In this document: one piece after another, positions 44,086 through 52,423 of the stretch
Numbering within the stretch: the first letter of the stretch is position 1
How the letters are laid out: every line of letters begins with the position of its first letter
Assembly: GCA_035420085.1 (NCBI GenBank)
Contig: DAOLUH010000012.1
Span: forward strand, 1 to 64,000
Length of the DNA: 64,000 bases
Reading direction: 5' to 3'
Source: DSWT01 sp035420085
GTDB lineage: Bacteria > Chloroflexota > Anaerolineae > B4-G1 > SLSP01
Notes under the pieces: generated by a model
Seen by the model: the letters and a program-made list of their open reading frames with translations, nothing else
Told to the model about the DNA's origin: nothing
Database searches by the model: none
Made by a program: the position numbers and the translations under genes

Positions 44086-44931
44086 TCAACCCACACCCCA
44101 CAACCGCAGAGCGAGCAGAACAATCATCCCCACCACCAGCACGCCCAATGCGACGCCATCCCGCCGGGTGAATGTGACTTCGCGCAGGAAGGTGCGGCGC
44201 GGGTATTTGCCGAAGCAGCGGCCTTCCATCGAGACTGCCAGCGCGTCTACTTTGCTCATCGCTGAAACGAGCAGCGGCAGGAAGAATTGCCGGGCGAGGG
44301 TGAAGAAACGTTTCAATCCGCCCCGATCATAGGCGATGCCGCGCGCCAGTTGCGCCTGGTAGACGGTCTGCGCTTCTTGCTCAAAGAGCGGCACCAGGTG
44401 CAAGGCCGTGATCAGCATAAAGCCGTAGCGGTAGGGCAGTCCTGCCCGCATCAGCGCGTAGCCCAGGTCATTCGGCTCGGTCGTCAGCACGAACAGGTAG
44501 CTGAGCAGAATCACGCTCAACAAGCGCCCCGCCGTGTAGATGCCTTTGGCGATGCCGCCCTCCGTGATGTGTAGCGGGCCGAGTTGCAGCAGGGGCGTTT
44601 CTGTGTTGGTCAAGAAGACCTGCGTCAGAAACAGCAGCAGCGCGGTGACGGCAAAAAGTCGCAGGCCGCGCACCTTGTGGATCTTCAGGTTATTGAGCGG
44701 AAAAGCGATGCCCGCGAGCGCGAGCACGATCAGCACGCCTGTCGGCTGCTGGAGGATGAAGAGCGCCGCCGTGCTGCCCGTCAGCCAGGCCAGCTTCACC
44801 ACTGGATGCAGGCGATGCAGGAACGACGCGCCCGGCTGGTAGGTGAGACGCTGCAACCGGCCTGTCGTTTTGCGTGAAACGCGATCCGTGATGCGTGAGA
44901 TGGGATATGCAATACTTGACGTGTCAGCCAT
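44086..44931 (-). CDS. ECF transporter T component (EcfT-like)
   Basis: A 281-residue membrane protein with about five helices and the two coupling motifs of EcfT: 'QAQLARGIAYDRGG' (first Ala-Arg-Gly motif) and 'VSMEGRCFGKYPRRT' (second, changed to Gly-Arg-Cys). 'LHRLHPVVKLAWLTG' is the typical N-terminal segment. It couples the S subunit to the ATPase. Start ATG 44931 (GAGGG seven bases ahead) overlaps the 3' end of the ATPase gene. The altered second motif is worth noting because it contacts the ATPase groove. Confidence 0.88.
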   Translation of the reverse strand: MADTSSIAYPISRITDRVSRKTTGRLQRLTYQPGASFLHRLHPVVKLAWLTGSTAALFILQQPTGVLIVLALAGIAFPLNNLKIHKVRGLRLFAVTALLLFLTQVFLTNTETPLLQLGPLHITEGGIAKGIYTAGRLLSVILLSYLFVLTTEPNDLGYALMRAGLPYRYGFMLITALHLVPLFEQEAQTVYQAQLARGIAYDRGGLKRFFTLARQFFLPLLVSAMSKVDALAVSMEGRCFGKYPRRTFLREVTFTRRDGVALGVLVVGMIVLLALRLWGVG

Positions 44932-46438
44932 TGTTTCCCTCACTTGGGTAGGGCAGGTAGGCGGTGCGGCCCAGGTTTGCCAGACGCGCGAAGCCCTGGG
45001 CGATTGGCGCGTCTATTGCCAGCCGCCCGGCCTCGAAGAAGAGCAGTCGGGTGGTATAGCGTTGCGCGATCTCCGGCGCGTGGTTGATCAACACCACCGC
45101 GCTGCCCGTCGCAACGCGCGCTTGCAGCCATTCGAGCAGTCGCGCTGCGTTGTCCGGGTCTTGCCCGATGAGAATTTCGTCCAGGAGAAACAGCGCGGGC
45201 GCGTAGGTCAGCATCGCCGCCAGATTGAGCCGCCGTTTCTCGCCGTAGCTCAGCCGGTAGGGGTGCTCATCGCGGCGTTGCCCCAGGCCCGCCTCGTCCA
45301 ATAATGCCGTCGCCAGCGTCTCGGTCTCGTTGTTCCACGCGCCGAAGTTGCGCGGGGCCAGCGTCGCCTCCTGCCAGACGGTCTCGGCAAACAATTGGTG
45401 ATCCGGGTTCTGGAAGACGTAGGCTGCGCGCTGCGCCAGCTTCGAAACCGGCGTTGTGCGCGTGTTCTGTCCCGCCACCTCGACCCGTCCCTCTGCCGGT
45501 TTGAGCAGGCCGAGTAGGCATTGCAGGAACGTCGTCTTGCCGGACCCGTTGTCGCCCATCACTGCCACAAACTCCCCCGGCCCGATCTCCACCGACACGT
45601 CGCGCAGCACGGTATGCCCATTGTACCCCGCGTGCAGGTTTGTAACTTTCACAAGCGGTACGTCAGAAGCAGAATGTTGGAAGCTGGATACTGGAAGTTG
45701 GAAGCTGGATACTGGAAGCTGGAAGTTGGATTTGTTAATGCGCTGATTCGCTGATTCGCTGATTCTTGATTCTTCCCGTAGTTGCCCGCCCTCCATCCGC
45801 AACCACCGTGGATTGAAGCGGCGCAGGTAGGCGACTTTGTGCTCGATGACAATGACGGTGATGGCCTCCGTCGCGCGGATGCGGGCGATCACGTCGAAGA
45901 TTTGCGCGGTGGCGGTGGGATCGAGGTTAGAGGTTGGCTCGTCGAAGATCAACACTTGCGGGCGCGCCGCCAGCATCGCCGCCACGGCGACGCGCTGCTT
46001 CTCGCCGCCGGAGAGTGTGGCAAGCTCGCGGCCTTTGAGATGCTGCGCGTCCACCACATTCAGCGCCCATTCCATCCGCTCCAGAATTTCTGCGCGCGGC
46101 AGGCAGCGGTTTTCCAGGCCGAAGGCGATCTCATCTTGCACGGTGAGCGTGCAGAACTGCGCCTCCGGGTTCTGTTGCACCAGTCCGACGATCTCGGCGA
46201 CATCGTAAACGGGCGAGCGGCGCACATCCAGGCCATCAACGGTGATTTCGCCTGTAGCTTCGCCGTCATACTGGTTGAATAAGAATCCGCTCAACGCCAG
46301 CGCCAGTGTGGATTTCCCGCAGCCCGACGGCCCCGTGAGCACCACAAACTCGCCCGGCGCAATGTCGAGGTCAATGTCGCGCAGCGCGTAACGCTCACTG
46401 CCGCTGAAGCGATACGAAAACCCCTTAACCCTGATCAT
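44924..46438 (-). CDS. ECF transporter fused ATPase (EcfA1-A2 in one chain)
   Basis: A 504-residue protein with two ABC domains. The first has Walker A 'GPSGCGKSTL', signature 'LSGGEKQRV' and Walker B 'LIFDEPTSNLD'. The second has 'GDNGSGKTTFL', a changed signature 'LSYGEKRRL' and 'LFLLDEILIGQD'. The linker (about residues 222-262) is encoded by two intergenic-type repeat families at 45669-45779 and reads 'SNFQLPVSSFQLPVSSFQ' and 'SESANQRINK'. It drives import by the S and T subunits next to it. Confidence 0.92.
   Translation of the reverse strand: MIRVKGFSYRFSGSERYALRDIDLDIAPGEFVVLTGPSGCGKSTLALALSGFLFNQYDGEATGEITVDGLDVRRSPVYDVAEIVGLVQQNPEAQFCTLTVQDEIAFGLENRCLPRAEILERMEWALNVVDAQHLKGRELATLSGGEKQRVAVAAMLAARPQVLIFDEPTSNLDPTATAQIFDVIARIRATEAITVIVIEHKVAYLRRFNPRWLRMEGGQLREESRISESANQRINKSNFQLPVSSFQLPVSSFQHSASDVPLVKVTNLHAGYNGHTVLRDVSVEIGPGEFVAVMGDNGSGKTTFLQCLLGLLKPAEGRVEVAGQNTRTTPVSKLAQRAAYVFQNPDHQLFAETVWQEATLAPRNFGAWNNETETLATALLDEAGLGQRRDEHPYRLSYGEKRRLNLAAMLTYAPALFLLDEILIGQDPDNAARLLEWLQARVATGSAVVLINHAPEIAQRYTTRLLFFEAGRLAIDAPIAQGFARLANLGRTAYLPYPSEGNNG
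45669..45729. repeat. 'tggaagctgga' tandem repeat inside the ATPase gene
   Basis: Five or six units of 'tactggaagctggaag' lie in frame between the two ABC domains. Confidence 0.8.
45736..45779. repeat. 'gattcgct' tandem repeat inside the ATPase gene
   Basis: The reverse complement of the 'aatcagcg' family (41825, 44029), here as coding sequence of the linker. Confidence 0.8.
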
Positions 46439-46497
46439 CCCCGTCTACCGTCTACTGTCTACCGTCTACTGTCTACCGTCTACTGTTCACCGTCTAT
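46439..46497. repeat. 'ccgtctactgtctac' tandem repeat, copy 3
   Basis: Seven to eight units fill the junction between the ATPase and S-component genes. Confidence 0.8.
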
Positions 46498-47835
46498 CTC
46501 AACCCGCGTCACCTGCGGCGCGATGACCGTCCCGTTGAGCCGCGCGATGGCGAACGTGATGCGATCCGCGCCGATGACGGTGAAGATGCGCACGTCATCG
46601 TTGCGCAGTACGTCGCTCAGTGGCAAGGTGACGGGATCGCCGCCGGTATGGAAAATGACGGTTGTCGCCTCCGCCGCCGGTTCGAGCGGTTGCAACACCT
46701 TCGCCAGCGACGCGCCCTGTAATTTGCGCGGGCCATCGCCCAGGTTGAGCGTGATGCTTTCCATCTGGAACTGCCAGGCGTCGGGATCGAAGGGCGCGGG
46801 TTTGCCGAGCGCGCCGCTGATGTCGAGCGTCGTCGCCGGGATGACGGTGAGGCTGCTCACCCCGCGCACCTGCGCTTTGGTGTTCGCCGCGCCGACGATG
46901 TCATACGCAGCCTCGTCGCCTTTGCCTTGCGCCGCAAGCAATAGGTTATCGTTCTCCTGCACCTCTTTCAGGCTGATGAAGAAAGCATACCCATCCGTCG
47001 CATGGATGAGCAGCAACCCCGCGTCGGCGCGCGGCTGCGCCCGCGCAAGCAGTGCGCGCATGGGAACGCCGGTATAGCGCACGCTCTCGCCGGCGGTGAT
47101 GGTGGGCAAATCGCCGTGTTCCTGGGGATAGGTGTAGGGCGCATCCACCGCGCCGGTAATGGGGATCTGCGGCGCGCCACGCAGCGCACCGTGCAGGTAG
47201 ACGCCGAGCAACGTCGCCAGGAGCGCCGCGCCGAACAGGAAAAACGGATAGAGGCGGCGCTGCGCCGGTTGCATAGGGCGATCTTTGACGACGCCCGTGC
47301 GGCGCAGCGTGCGCGTCAACGTGTGGCCCAGGAATCCCGCAAAGACGACGCCCGACAGTCCCGCAACCACAGTCAACAACAGAATCGCGCCATACGAGAG
47401 AACATCGGCCGGCAGCACGGCGAACGTTTGAACGACGATGACGTTCGAGCACGAAGCCAGCCCGCCCGCGAGCAGATAGGCCGGCATGTGGTCCTTGTCG
47501 CGGAAGGGCAGGAAGCCCACGTCCACCAAAATGCCCGCGACGATGTCCAGCAACACCACGAATATCCCGTGGGGATTGCCGGTGAGCAATTCCACCACCC
47601 CTTTGAGGACGCCGGTGACGATCCCCACGCCCGGTTTGCCGATGAGTCCCATCGCCAACGTCAGCCACAGGACGTGCAACCCGGCGGCCCATTGCATCCC
47701 GCCGGGAATGGTAATGAAGGATTGGACGATGCGCCCGGCCGCGCTGACGTAGGTGCTTGTCACGCCGCCCAACGCGGCCAATGCTGCCATCATCAGCAGA
47801 TCGCGGGTGGAGAAATAGTAGCGACTTTTTTGCAT
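46480..47835 (-). CDS. ECF transporter S component fused to outside molybdopterin-oxidoreductase-like domains
   Basis: A 451-residue protein. Residues 1-215 are six or so membrane helices of YkoE-like S-component character ('STRDLLMMAALAALGGVTST', 'FITIPGGMQWAAGLHVLW', 'GVLKGVVELLTGNPHGIF'). In known YkoE proteins the substrate is a thiamine precursor. Unlike YkoE, a further 230 residues follow, with two copies of the small domain seen in the operon's lipoproteins ('RYTGVPMRALLARAQPRADA', 'LLLIHATDGYAFFISLKEV', 'NTKAQVRGVSSLTV'). GGAG precedes the ATG. It is the first gene after the riboswitch-like leader, so its substrate is likely what the RNA senses or a precursor of it. Confidence 0.82.
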   Translation of the reverse strand: MQKSRYYFSTRDLLMMAALAALGGVTSTYVSAAGRIVQSFITIPGGMQWAAGLHVLWLTLAMGLIGKPGVGIVTGVLKGVVELLTGNPHGIFVVLLDIVAGILVDVGFLPFRDKDHMPAYLLAGGLASCSNVIVVQTFAVLPADVLSYGAILLLTVVAGLSGVVFAGFLGHTLTRTLRRTGVVKDRPMQPAQRRLYPFFLFGAALLATLLGVYLHGALRGAPQIPITGAVDAPYTYPQEHGDLPTITAGESVRYTGVPMRALLARAQPRADAGLLLIHATDGYAFFISLKEVQENDNLLLAAQGKGDEAAYDIVGAANTKAQVRGVSSLTVIPATTLDISGALGKPAPFDPDAWQFQMESITLNLGDGPRKLQGASLAKVLQPLEPAAEATTVIFHTGGDPVTLPLSDVLRNDDVRIFTVIGADRITFAIARLNGTVIAPQVTRVEIDGEQ

Positions 47836-47846
47836 GGTTTACTCCG

Positions 47847-47886
47847 TTTGAACGTTGGAACGTTTGAACGTCTCAACGTTCCAACG
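47847..47886. repeat. 'aacgttt' palindromic repeat, copy 2
   Basis: Units of 'gaacgtt' in both orientations lie in the leader between the riboswitch terminator and the S-component start. Confidence 0.8.
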
Positions 47887-47887
47887 C

Positions 47888-47925
47888 AAATAAAACAACG
47901 GCGTCCCAGGAAAGGACGCCGTTGT
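47888..47925 (-). terminator. Intrinsic terminator of the riboswitch leader
   Basis: On the minus strand a perfect 12-bp stem (47925-47914 with 47906-47895, loop 7) is followed by TTTTATTT. It lies between the aptamer and the first gene, so it can stop transcription before the operon. Confidence 0.85.
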
Positions 47926-47960
47926 ATGCCGTGTGCTGCCACGCGACTCACCTGCGGCGC

Positions 47961-48056
47961 ATCTCCTTTCCGAAGATGGGAGGCACAGCCGTTTCCCGCT
48001 GTACCCTACCGGTCGTACACCATGAGCCTGGCTTTTAGGCGATCCGACTCGGAGAT
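47961..48056 (-). ncRNA. Molybdenum/tungsten cofactor (Moco) riboswitch-like aptamer
   Basis: On the minus strand AUCUCC (48056-48051) can pair with GGAGAU (47966-47961) as the closing stem. Inside, GGUACAGC (48005-47998) pairs perfectly with GCUGUGCC (47989-47982, one G-U) around an 8-base loop. This stem is followed by CCUCCC and then GGAAAGG, the order I recall from the Moco RNA upstream of E. coli moaA. The first arm contains GUCG...CGAC. An intrinsic terminator follows. The downstream operon is full of molybdopterin-fold domains, which fits. A TPP or cobalamin switch is not supported. A covariance search would decide. Confidence 0.72.
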
Positions 48057-48078
48057 GTCGTTTGGTTATTTCGTCATG

Positions 48079-48106
48079 ATGTTAGCACGGTTTTTGAATT
48101 GCGCAA
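48079..48106 (-). promoter_or_regulatory. Promoter of the riboswitch-led operon
   Basis: On the minus strand TTGCGC and TAACAT are 16 bases apart, with TGC directly before the -10 box (extended -10). Transcription would start some 15 bases before the aptamer. Confidence 0.55.
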
Positions 48107-48199
48107 ACGAACCATGATTCATGATTCATGACCCTGGTTGACTAAATCCGTGAATCGGTAGAGAATCCAGGCAATTCTTTACGTGATGTGGAGGTGACG

Positions 48200-49756
48200 A
48201 TGTCGAAGATACCGCTTGTGCCTGCTCCCGCGCGCGTTGTATCGGGCGAAGGGACATTTGTATTGACGCCGGAAACGGCGCTTGTGGCCGTTGGCCCCGC
48301 TGTTGAAGTTGCCGCATGGTTTGCTGAACAGATTGCGCCCGCGACTGGCTTCACATTGCCGGTGGTGGGGGCGTTGCAGGGCGACCGGCCCGCGCTCATC
48401 TTCACGTTGGATGAGGCCGCTTCTGCGTTGGGCGCGGAAGGCTATCACCTGACGGTGACGCCGTCCGGTGTAACAGCGCGCGCGGCGCAACCGGCCGGCC
48501 TGTTCTACGCGGCGCAATCGCTGCGCCAACTGCTGCCGCCGGAGATTTTCCGCGCTGCGCTGGTGGAAGGCGTCGCCTGGACGATGCCGTGTGTGGAGAT
48601 CGAGGACATTCCGCGCTTCGGCTGGCGCGGCTCGATGTTGGATGTGTGTCGCCACTTTATGCCCAAGGAATTCGTGCTGCGCTACATTGATCTGCTGGCG
48701 CTGCACAAGCTCAACATCTTCCACTGGCATCTCACCGACGACCAGGGCTGGCGCATCGAGATCAAGAAATATCCCCGGCTGACCGAAGTGGGCGCGTGGC
48801 GCAAGGAGACACTGGTGGGTCGGATGCAGCGCGACGCTGAGATGGTCTTCGACGGCGTCCCGCACGGCGGCTTCTACACGCAGGACGATATCCGCGAAGT
48901 GGTGGCCTACGCGCAGGCGCGCCACGTCACCGTTGTGCCGGAAATCGAGATGCCCGGTCACGCGCAGGCGGCGATTGCGGCTTACCCGGAACTTGGGAAT
49001 CTCGCCGAACCCTTGGAGGTGCGCACATATTGGGGCATCAGCGACAACGTCTTCAACGTCGAGGAGAGCACCATCGCCTTCCTGCAAGACGTGTTGGCTG
49101 AAGTATTGGAGCTGTTCCCCAGCCAGTTTATCCACGTCGGCGGCGACGAAGCGCCCAAAATACAGTGGCGCGAGAGTCCGGCGGCGCAAGCGCGGATGCA
49201 GGCGCTTGGCCTCCGCGATGAGGAGGGACTGCAGAGCTACTTCATCCGCCGGATGGACGCCTATCTCACGGCGAAGGGGCGGCGTTTGTTGGGATGGGAT
49301 GAAATCCTGGAAGGCGGCCTGGCCGAAAATGCCACCGTCATGTCGTGGCGCGGCGTCCGGGGTGGGGTGGCGGCGGTCAGCGCCGGGCACGATGTGGTGA
49401 TGGCGCCCAACACATTCACCTACTTCGACTATTATCAGGCGGAAGACCGTGACGCCGAACCGCTGGCGATTGGCGGTTACATCCCATTGGAAGGCGCGTA
49501 TGCCTTCGAGCCGGTGTGCGAAGGCATTGCGCCGGAGCAGGCGCACCACGTCCTGGGCGGTCAGGGGCAACTGTGGACCGAGTACATTGCCACGCCGGAA
49601 CACGTCGAATACATGGCCTTCCCGCGCCTATGCGCCCTCGCCGAAGCCGTCTGGACGCCTGCTGAGCGCCGGGACTATGCCGACTTCCTCGCCCGCCTCG
49701 CCGTCCACCTGCGGCGGCTCGATGGCCTGAACGTCCACTATCGCCCTAACGTTTGA
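48200..49756 (+). CDS. Beta-N-acetylhexosaminidase (GH20)
   Basis: A 518-residue GH20 enzyme that removes terminal N-acetylhexosamine. The N-terminal GH20b-like domain is followed by the barrel with 'IEDIPRFGWRGSMLDVCRHF', 'LALHKLNIFHWHLTDDQGWR', 'VVPEIEMPGHAQAAIAAYPE' and the catalytic pair Asp316-Glu317 in 'FIHVGGDEAPK'. 'GGQGQLWTEYI' near the end is also typical. No signal peptide, so it probably acts inside the cell on imported chito- or glycan fragments. GGAGGTGAC precedes ATG 48200. It heads a gene pair with the MFS transporter. Confidence 0.93.
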   Translation: MSKIPLVPAPARVVSGEGTFVLTPETALVAVGPAVEVAAWFAEQIAPATGFTLPVVGALQGDRPALIFTLDEAASALGAEGYHLTVTPSGVTARAAQPAGLFYAAQSLRQLLPPEIFRAALVEGVAWTMPCVEIEDIPRFGWRGSMLDVCRHFMPKEFVLRYIDLLALHKLNIFHWHLTDDQGWRIEIKKYPRLTEVGAWRKETLVGRMQRDAEMVFDGVPHGGFYTQDDIREVVAYAQARHVTVVPEIEMPGHAQAAIAAYPELGNLAEPLEVRTYWGISDNVFNVEESTIAFLQDVLAEVLELFPSQFIHVGGDEAPKIQWRESPAAQARMQALGLRDEEGLQSYFIRRMDAYLTAKGRRLLGWDEILEGGLAENATVMSWRGVRGGVAAVSAGHDVVMAPNTFTYFDYYQAEDRDAEPLAIGGYIPLEGAYAFEPVCEGIAPEQAHHVLGGQGQLWTEYIATPEHVEYMAFPRLCALAEAVWTPAERRDYADFLARLAVHLRRLDGLNVHYRPNV

Positions 49757-49814
49757 ACGTTCAGACGTTGAAACGTTGAAACGTTGAAACGTTCAAACGT
49801 TGGAACGTTCAAAC
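49749..49814. repeat. 'aacgttt' palindromic repeat, copy 3
   Basis: About eight 'gaaacgtt/gttcaaac' units begin inside the last codons of the GH20 gene and reach close to the MFS gene's Shine-Dalgarno. Confidence 0.85.
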
Positions 49815-49837
49815 CGACTTGGGAGGGACAATTACCA

Positions 49838-51205
49838 GTGAGTGAAACGGTTGGGCGTTCGTCGGGATGGCGCGTGCAATCTATGCCGCGTTATCTGGGC
49901 TGGTTTCTCGTGCACCACGGCCTGAACGCTGTTTTCTTTATGCTGACGTTCGGTTCGTCGGTGTTCGTGCTGTTTCTGTCCGATTTGGGTCTGGATAAGG
50001 CGCGCATCGGCTTTCTGCTCTCGCTTTTCCCGTTCTGTGGCCTGGCCGCGCCGTTCATCTCTGGCGCAGTGACGCGCTTTGGGCTGAAGCGCACCTACGT
50101 GACGTTTTACGGCGTGCGCAAGTTCGTGATGTTGTTGATGCTCGCTGCGCCGTGGGTGTTGGGGCAATGGGGGACGACGACCTTGTTCGGCTACACGGTC
50201 GTCGTCCTCTTCATCTTCGCTATGCTGCGGGCGACTGCAGAGACCGCGTATTACCCCTGGTCCCGCGAGTTCATCCCCGATGCGGTGCGCGGGCGGGTGG
50301 GGGGTATGAATAACGTGGTCGTCAGTCTGGCTTCGGCGGTGGCGATGCTGGCGGCGAGTTGGGTATTGAGCCAGGGAACCGGCTACGGGCGTTACCGGGT
50401 GTTGATCGCCGTAGCGTGCGCGGCGGGCGTGATCTCGGTGCTGTGCAGCACAGCGATCCCCGCCGAACATCCCACGCCCGTCCCTTCGGCACGCGAGGCG
50501 TGGCGGGCAATGCGCGCGACCCTGCGCGACCGGCGCTTCGTCGGCTTCTTGCTCGGCGTGATGACGTCGCTGCTGGCGATGGCGGCGTACTCATTTCTGC
50601 CGCTGTTCGCCCGCGAGCGGTTGCTGATCCCCGAAGGCCAGATCGTGCTGTTCGACGTGGCGGGCACAGTCGGCGCGCTGGCGACGAGTATGTATTGGGG
50701 CTGGGCTGCCGACCGTTATGGCGGCAAGCCATTGACGCTGACGACGCTGGGCGCGCTTGGCGTAGTGCCGGCCATCTGGCTTGTCTTGCCGCCAGGTCAC
50801 GGTATCACGTTGGCGCTGGGCCTCGTCCTGGCGTTTGCGTCCGGCGCGATCAGTGTCGGCCTGGGGATCGGCAGCTTCCGTTGGTTCCTCAACGACGTGG
50901 TGCCGATGGAAGGCCGCACCGCGTACACCTCGCTCTGGTACGCGGGATCAGGATTGGCGGGCGGCATCGCGCCTTTCCTTGCCGGATGGTTGTTGCGCAT
51001 GTTAGCGGGCATGGAGTGGACGCTGCTTGGCCTGCATATTCACGCCTTTACCATCCTCTTCGCCTGGGCGCTGGCGATGACGCTCGTCTCCACGCTCATC
51101 TACGCCCGCGTCCCCGCCGAAGCGGATCACCGCACGCGCGACTACCTGCGCGCTATCGTCACGCACGATATACCACGGATGGTTAAGCGGGTGCTGCGGA
51201 GATAA
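49838..51205 (+). CDS. MFS transporter
   Basis: A 455-residue membrane protein with about twelve helices. Visible landmarks are 'DLGLDKARIGFLLSLFPFCG', the loop 2-3 type 'SGAVTRFGLKRTYVTFYGV' and 'PWSREFIPDAVRGRVGGMNN'. The GTG start at 49838 follows GGGAGGG by ten bases. It follows the hexosaminidase gene and could carry an amino sugar or glycan fragment; the substrate is not determined by the sequence. Its stop codon lies in a fragment of the 'cacggat' repeat. Confidence 0.85.
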   Translation: MSETVGRSSGWRVQSMPRYLGWFLVHHGLNAVFFMLTFGSSVFVLFLSDLGLDKARIGFLLSLFPFCGLAAPFISGAVTRFGLKRTYVTFYGVRKFVMLLMLAAPWVLGQWGTTTLFGYTVVVLFIFAMLRATAETAYYPWSREFIPDAVRGRVGGMNNVVVSLASAVAMLAASWVLSQGTGYGRYRVLIAVACAAGVISVLCSTAIPAEHPTPVPSAREAWRAMRATLRDRRFVGFLLGVMTSLLAMAAYSFLPLFARERLLIPEGQIVLFDVAGTVGALATSMYWGWAADRYGGKPLTLTTLGALGVVPAIWLVLPPGHGITLALGLVLAFASGAISVGLGIGSFRWFLNDVVPMEGRTAYTSLWYAGSGLAGGIAPFLAGWLLRMLAGMEWTLLGLHIHAFTILFAWALAMTLVSTLIYARVPAEADHRTRDYLRAIVTHDIPRMVKRVLRR

Positions 51206-51231
51206 AACGGATAGTGGAAATATACGATAGG
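51203..51231. repeat. Fragment of the 'cacggat-gaaatggacgat' repeat, copy 4
   Basis: 'gataaaacggatagtggaaa' followed by 'tatacgatag' is a worn half-unit of the family at 14692, 16797 and 17831. It supplies the MFS stop codon. Confidence 0.5.
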
Positions 51232-51240
51232 AGTGCTGCT

Positions 51241-52251
51241 ATGACAAACAATTTGCCCTTGATTGCAATCACCCTCGGCGACGTTGCCGGTATCGGTCCC
51301 GAAGTCGTCGTGAAGGCGCTGGCGTTGCCGGAGGTGCGGGACGTGTGCCGACCGCTCGTCATCGGCGACGCGCGCGCGCTGACGGAGGCGCGGCTCGGCG
51401 TCCCGGTTCCGCCGCTTCGCGTAGTGAAGAACCTTGAGGAGGCGGTGTTCGATGCAGAGGCGCTCACGCTGCTCGATCTGCGCAACCTCGATCCCGCCGA
51501 CGCCCCGTTAGGCCAGATTTCGACGAAAGCCGGGCGCGCGGCGGTGGAGTACGTTCTCAAAGCAACGGAACTGGCGATGTCCGGCGCGGTGGATGCCGTG
51601 GCGACCGCGCCGCTCAACAAGGAAGCGATGCACCTGGCCGGCTTTGACTACATCGGCCACACCGAAATCCTCGCGGATGTCACCCATACCCCGCGCTGTA
51701 CGACGATGTTGGCGACGCCCGGCCTGCGCGTCACCCACGTCACGCGCCACCTGCCGTTCCGTGCCATCGCCGATCATCTGACCGTGGCGGGCGTGCTCGA
51801 TACGATCGTCATCACACACGAGGGGATGAAGGTGCTCGGCTTCCCACAGCCGCGTCTCGCCGTCGCCGGGCTGAACCCGCACAACGGCGACAACGGCCTG
51901 ATGGGGCGCGAGGAACTGGACATTATCGCTCCGGCGGTCGCGGCGGCGCGGGCGCAGGGCATTGACGCGCGCGGCCCGATTCCGGCGGATTCCGTCTTCT
52001 TCCAGGCCATTCGCGGCGACTACGACGTGGTGGTGTGTCAGTACCACGATCAAGGCCACATCGCGGTGAAGACGCACGGCTTCGAGAAATCCATTACCAT
52101 CACGCTTGGCCTGCCCATCATCCGCACCTCCGCCGACCACGGCACGGCTTTCGACATCGCCGGGCGCGGCATCGCGCACCCCGACAGCATGCTTGCCGCG
52201 ATCCTCGAAGCGGCGGCGATGGCGGCGCGGGTGAAAGCCGCGTCAACTTAA
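51241..52251 (+). CDS. pdxA: 4-hydroxythreonine-4-phosphate dehydrogenase family (PdxA/PdxA2)
   Basis: A 336-residue enzyme with the PdxA pattern: 'ITLGDVAGIGPEVVVKAL', 'ATAPLNKEAMHLAGFDYIGH', 'TEILAD', 'VAGLNPHNGDNGLMGREE', 'CQYHDQGHIAVKTHGFEKS' and 'IRTSADHGTAFDIAGRG'. PdxA makes a pyridoxal phosphate precursor. The PdxA2 branch instead handles phosphorylated four-carbon acids. With no other pdx gene here and sugar genes around it, a catabolic PdxA2-like role is possible. TAGGAG precedes ATG 51241. Confidence 0.88.
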   Translation: MTNNLPLIAITLGDVAGIGPEVVVKALALPEVRDVCRPLVIGDARALTEARLGVPVPPLRVVKNLEEAVFDAEALTLLDLRNLDPADAPLGQISTKAGRAAVEYVLKATELAMSGAVDAVATAPLNKEAMHLAGFDYIGHTEILADVTHTPRCTTMLATPGLRVTHVTRHLPFRAIADHLTVAGVLDTIVITHEGMKVLGFPQPRLAVAGLNPHNGDNGLMGREELDIIAPAVAAARAQGIDARGPIPADSVFFQAIRGDYDVVVCQYHDQGHIAVKTHGFEKSITITLGLPIIRTSADHGTAFDIAGRGIAHPDSMLAAILEAAAMAARVKAAST

Positions 52252-52253
52252 AA

Positions 52254-52282
52254 TTGTTGCCGGCGCTAATCAGTGTTATAAT
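52254..52282 (+). promoter_or_regulatory. Promoter before the toxin-antitoxin pair
   Basis: TTGTTG (52254-52259) and TATAAT (52277-52282) are 17 bases apart, right after the pdxA stop codon. Confidence 0.65.
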
Positions 52283-52334
52283 CCAAGAAAAGGAGTGCAA
52301 CCGAACCTGGGTACAGCCCCAATAATGAGAATTT

Positions 52335-52402
52335 CACCGCAGAGCACGCGAAGAGCGCAGAGATTTCTAATTCTTTCTCTGTGAACTCTGTGTCCTCTGT
52401 GG
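52335..52402. repeat. 'accgcagag...ctctgtgg' inverted repeat
   Basis: 'accgcagagcacgcgaagag' on the left faces 'ctctgtgtcctctgtgg' on the right, giving a hairpin in the leader of the antitoxin gene. It is another one-copy member of the iterated-repeat class in this window. Confidence 0.7.
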
Positions 52403-52423
52403 CTATTTGCAGAGGAGTTGCTT

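Noticed and set aside
47888..48110. TPP riboswitch, suggested by the YkoE-like S component
   Set aside because: The conserved CUGAGA element is not present in the leader, and the CCUCCC/GGAAAGG arrangement fits the Moco-type RNA better.
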